Assembly (NCBI GenBank): GCA_022572335.1
Contig: JACZWD010000127.1
Coordinates: forward strand, 1 to 7,758
Direction of reading: 5' to 3'
Length of the DNA stretch: 7,758 bases
DNA from: Pseudomonadota bacterium
GTDB lineage: Bacteria > Pseudomonadota > Alphaproteobacteria > Rhodospirillales > 2-02-FULL-58-16
The notes under the pieces were generated by a model. It saw only the letters and a program-made list of their open reading frames with translations, was not told the DNA's origin and ran no database searches. A program made the translations under genes and the position numbers. Shown here one piece after another: positions 5,935-7,758 of the stretch (positions are counted from its first letter, which is position 1; each line of letters starts with the position of its first letter).

Positions 5935-5997
5935 AATAGGGGATACACGGTATCGACGAGAGATTACGAATTGCGGACCGAGTGGCCGTAAACGGAT

Positions 5998-7629
5998 TTA
6001 CCGGGCCCGCTGCAACACGTACCCGGCCCCCGCCACCGCGATAAGAATCAGCAGGACGATCCGGTCGCCCAGGCGGCCGTAGGGCGTGGCGTCCGCAAGG
6101 GATGCCGGGAGCGCGCTGTCGATCACGCCCACGCGGCCAAGACCCAGGCGTGCCACCGTGCGTCCGTAAGCGTCGACGACGGCGGAAATCCCGGTTCCGG
6201 CCACCCGCACCAGGGGCAGGCCTTCTTCCACCGCGCGCATACGCGCGGCGGCGAAATGCTGGTACGGCCCCGAGGAGCGGCCGTACCAGGCGTCGTTGGT
6301 GATGTTGAGCAGCCAGCCGGGGCGGTCCTGCCGGTCGACCACCCGTCCGGGAAAGATGACCTCGTAACAGATCAGGGGGCTGACCGGGGGCAGACCCGGC
6401 AGCCTGAGCGTCCGCACCCCGGACCCGCGCGAGAAATCCACCTGGCCCGCGGTGATCTTGGCGAAGTTCAGGAGGCCGCGGAAGGGCACGTATTCGCCAA
6501 ACGGCACCAGGTGGGCCTTGTCGTAGGTGGCGACCACCCGGGCCCGGTCGTCCACGGCCTGGAGGCTGTTCCAGATGCGGAAGGGTTTTTCGCCCGGGCG
6601 CGTGCGCCGGATCGTGCCGGTGATGATAAGGCCGCCTGGCGGTGCCGCCCCTCCGATAACGCCGCGCGCGGCCGGATCGCTGCCAAGGACCAGCGGGGCC
6701 GCCGTTTCCGCCCAGATGATATGGGTCGGGGCGCCGTTACCCTGGGCCGCGCCGGCGGCCGCGGTGCTCATGCGAACCTGACGGAGCACATGCTGTTGGC
6801 GCAGTTCGGGCAGCCATTTGAGTTTCTGGTCGATGTTGGGCTGCACCAGGCGCAGCCGAACGTCGGGAACCACGGCGTCGCTGGCCCCGGCCAGGCGCAC
6901 CAGCCCGCCGCCCCACACGACGCCGAGGACGATGAAGGCGGCGGCAACGGGAACGGCCTTGCGCCCGGCCCGCCCATCCCCGTCCGCGAGCACCGCCGGC
7001 ATGGCCGCCACCACCACGCTCAACAGGCTCAGGCCATAGACGCCGGTGACGGCCGCGAGCTGGATCATGCCGTCCGAGAAGACCCAGACGGTGCCGATCA
7101 GGTTCCACGGAAAGCCGGTGAAGGCCCAGCCCCGGACCCATTCGAGCGCCGTCCACGCGGCGCCGAAGACGAGAATGCGCCCGGGGCCGTCGCCGCGCAC
7201 CGCGCGGGTCAAGACGGCGGCGCAGGCCGGGAAAAGGGCCATCAATGCCGACAGGCCGAAAACGGCGAACGGCACCATCCACCCGAAGCGCTCGGGCTTC
7301 GTCAGCAAGGCGAACGCGATCCAGTAAATCCCGGCCGTGAAATGACCGAAGCCGAACCACCAACCGGCGGCAAAGGCGGCGCGGGGACGCGGGGACGCGT
7401 CGATCAACCACACCAGGCCGACGAACGCGGGCACCAACAGCACCACCAGATGAACCGGCGGCAGGGCGGCGGTGGCCAGGGCGCCGAGCCCAGCGGCCAC
7501 GGCAAAGCGGCGCCAGCCGGAGACGGCGGCGATACGCTTTTGCAGCCGCCCCAGACCGCCACGGGCAGACCGTAACCGTTGACAGACGTTTCCAGACAGC
7601 GGGGAAACCGTTCGCCCGGGCTCGGCCAT
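5998..7629 (-). CDS. lnt: Apolipoprotein N-acyltransferase Lnt
   Basis: Lnt transfers a fatty acid from phospholipid to the N-terminal cysteine of lipoproteins in the inner membrane, completing their maturation. The 543 residues contain an N-terminal block of hydrophobic membrane segments (about 40-245) followed by a periplasmic carbon-nitrogen hydrolase domain. The catalytic triad is intact: Glu308 in IIWAETAAP, Lys371 in YDKAHLVPFGEYVP and Cys421 in PLICYEVIFP. NITNDAWYG (442-450) and GPYQHFAAARMRAVEEGLPLVR are also typical, and a last membrane helix (about 523-540) closes the protein. The ATG at 7629 is favoured because it overlaps the upstream stop as TGATG, although the frame stays open further upstream. 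Length and motif order match the family. The neighbouring CorC-like gene is the usual partner upstream. Confidence 0.96.
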   Translation of the reverse strand: MAEPGRTVSPLSGNVCQRLRSARGGLGRLQKRIAAVSGWRRFAVAAGLGALATAALPPVHLVVLLVPAFVGLVWLIDASPRPRAAFAAGWWFGFGHFTAGIYWIAFALLTKPERFGWMVPFAVFGLSALMALFPACAAVLTRAVRGDGPGRILVFGAAWTALEWVRGWAFTGFPWNLIGTVWVFSDGMIQLAAVTGVYGLSLLSVVVAAMPAVLADGDGRAGRKAVPVAAAFIVLGVVWGGGLVRLAGASDAVVPDVRLRLVQPNIDQKLKWLPELRQQHVLRQVRMSTAAAGAAQGNGAPTHIIWAETAAPLVLGSDPAARGVIGGAAPPGGLIITGTIRRTRPGEKPFRIWNSLQAVDDRARVVATYDKAHLVPFGEYVPFRGLLNFAKITAGQVDFSRGSGVRTLRLPGLPPVSPLICYEVIFPGRVVDRQDRPGWLLNITNDAWYGRSSGPYQHFAAARMRAVEEGLPLVRVAGTGISAVVDAYGRTVARLGLGRVGVIDSALPASLADATPYGRLGDRIVLLILIAVAGAGYVLQRAR

Positions 7630-7758
7630 CAGTCGGTATTCGGTCCCCGGCCCCCGGGAACACGCCCGGGGGCGTGCACGCGCACGCGTTTGATGCGGCG
7701 GGGGTCGGCGTCCCACACCCCGAACTCCACACCCGAGGGGTGGCTGGTCAGCCCGGCC
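7629..7758 (-). CDS. CorC/HlyC (YbeX-type) transporter-associated protein, C-terminal end only
   Basis: Only the last 42 codons lie in the window, and the gene continues beyond position 7758. The visible frame includes GLTSHPSGVEFGVWDADPRR followed by IKRVRV and a short Gly/Pro/Arg tail ending PNTD. The pattern of hydrophobic residues and the D-A-D-P-R-R-I-K-R motif match the end of the transporter-associated domain of CorC/HlyC proteins, which are linked to magnesium or cobalt efflux and often annotated as hemolysins. Its position directly before lnt, with a one-base overlap (TGATG), is the standard proteobacterial arrangement. The fragment is short, so the exact subfamily cannot be told. 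Confidence 0.75.
   Translation of the reverse strand, partial: AGLTSHPSGVEFGVWDADPRRIKRVRVHAPGRVPGGRGPNTD
7650..7673 (-). repeat. Perfect 9-bp hairpin at the end of the corC-like gene
   Basis: GCCCCCGGG (7650-7658) and CCCGGGGGC (7665-7673) are exact complements around six bases. The hairpin lies in the last codons of the corC-like frame, about 20 bases before the lnt start, and has no T-run after it. It may affect ribosome passage between the two genes. Confidence 0.5.

Noticed and set aside
5937..5997. tmRNA-like start on the plus strand (GGGGATACACGGTATCGACG)
   Set aside because: It vaguely resembles the tmRNA 5' end, but there is no tag sequence, no acceptor partner and no room before the end of lnt.
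7630..7716. Longer lnt start upstream of 7629
   Set aside because: It would overlap the corC-like gene extensively, and the residues are arginine-rich shadow sequence. TGATG at 7627-7631 is the natural junction.

Overview
The window comes from a very GC-rich alphaproteobacterium, most likely a member of Rhodospirillales or a relative. The evidence is the gene order lnt - XRE regulator - metK - trmB - rimP - nusA - ylxR, the NusA with a duplicated C-terminal domain and acidic tail, and a YlxR that runs straight into an L7Ae-like domain. Every gene I support lies on the minus strand, so transcription runs from high to low coordinates. The long open frames on the plus strand are antisense shadows caused by the base composition.

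Layout in the direction of transcription: the last 42 codons of a CorC/HlyC-family protein (7629-7758) overlap by one base the start of lnt (5998-7629), which makes the last acylation of lipoproteins. A 215-base AT-richer gap holds a promoter candidate and a perfect 12-bp palindrome. It leads into a small XRE-type regulator (5288-5782). A gap of about 290 bases then carries a weak promoter candidate and a structured leader for metK (3819-4994, GTG start). trmB (3079-3822) overlaps metK by four bases through a TTG start. After a 512-base gap, rimP (2074-2565) and nusA (449-2077) overlap as ATGA, and ylxR (1-443) follows and leaves the window towards what would be infB in relatives.

The genes fall into three functional groups: envelope lipoprotein maturation (corC-like, lnt); S-adenosylmethionine supply and use (metK, trmB) next to a regulator; and ribosome assembly and transcription (rimP, nusA, ylxR). 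They are housekeeping genes. The unusual content lies between and at the ends of the genes.

The most striking object is a tandem array at 2802-3120: five units of 60-63 bp, almost pure G and C, in two alternating versions (A-B-A-B-B), each able to fold into two hairpins. It runs into the 3' end of trmB and supplies its last codons and stop. Other points for a second look are a terminator-like hairpin in the rimP leader, alternative pairings that could hide the metK ribosome binding site, an apparent one-base frameshift near the start of ylxR, and a shared motif upstream of the regulator and metK. I see no CRISPR, tRNA, rRNA, insertion sequence or defence system.
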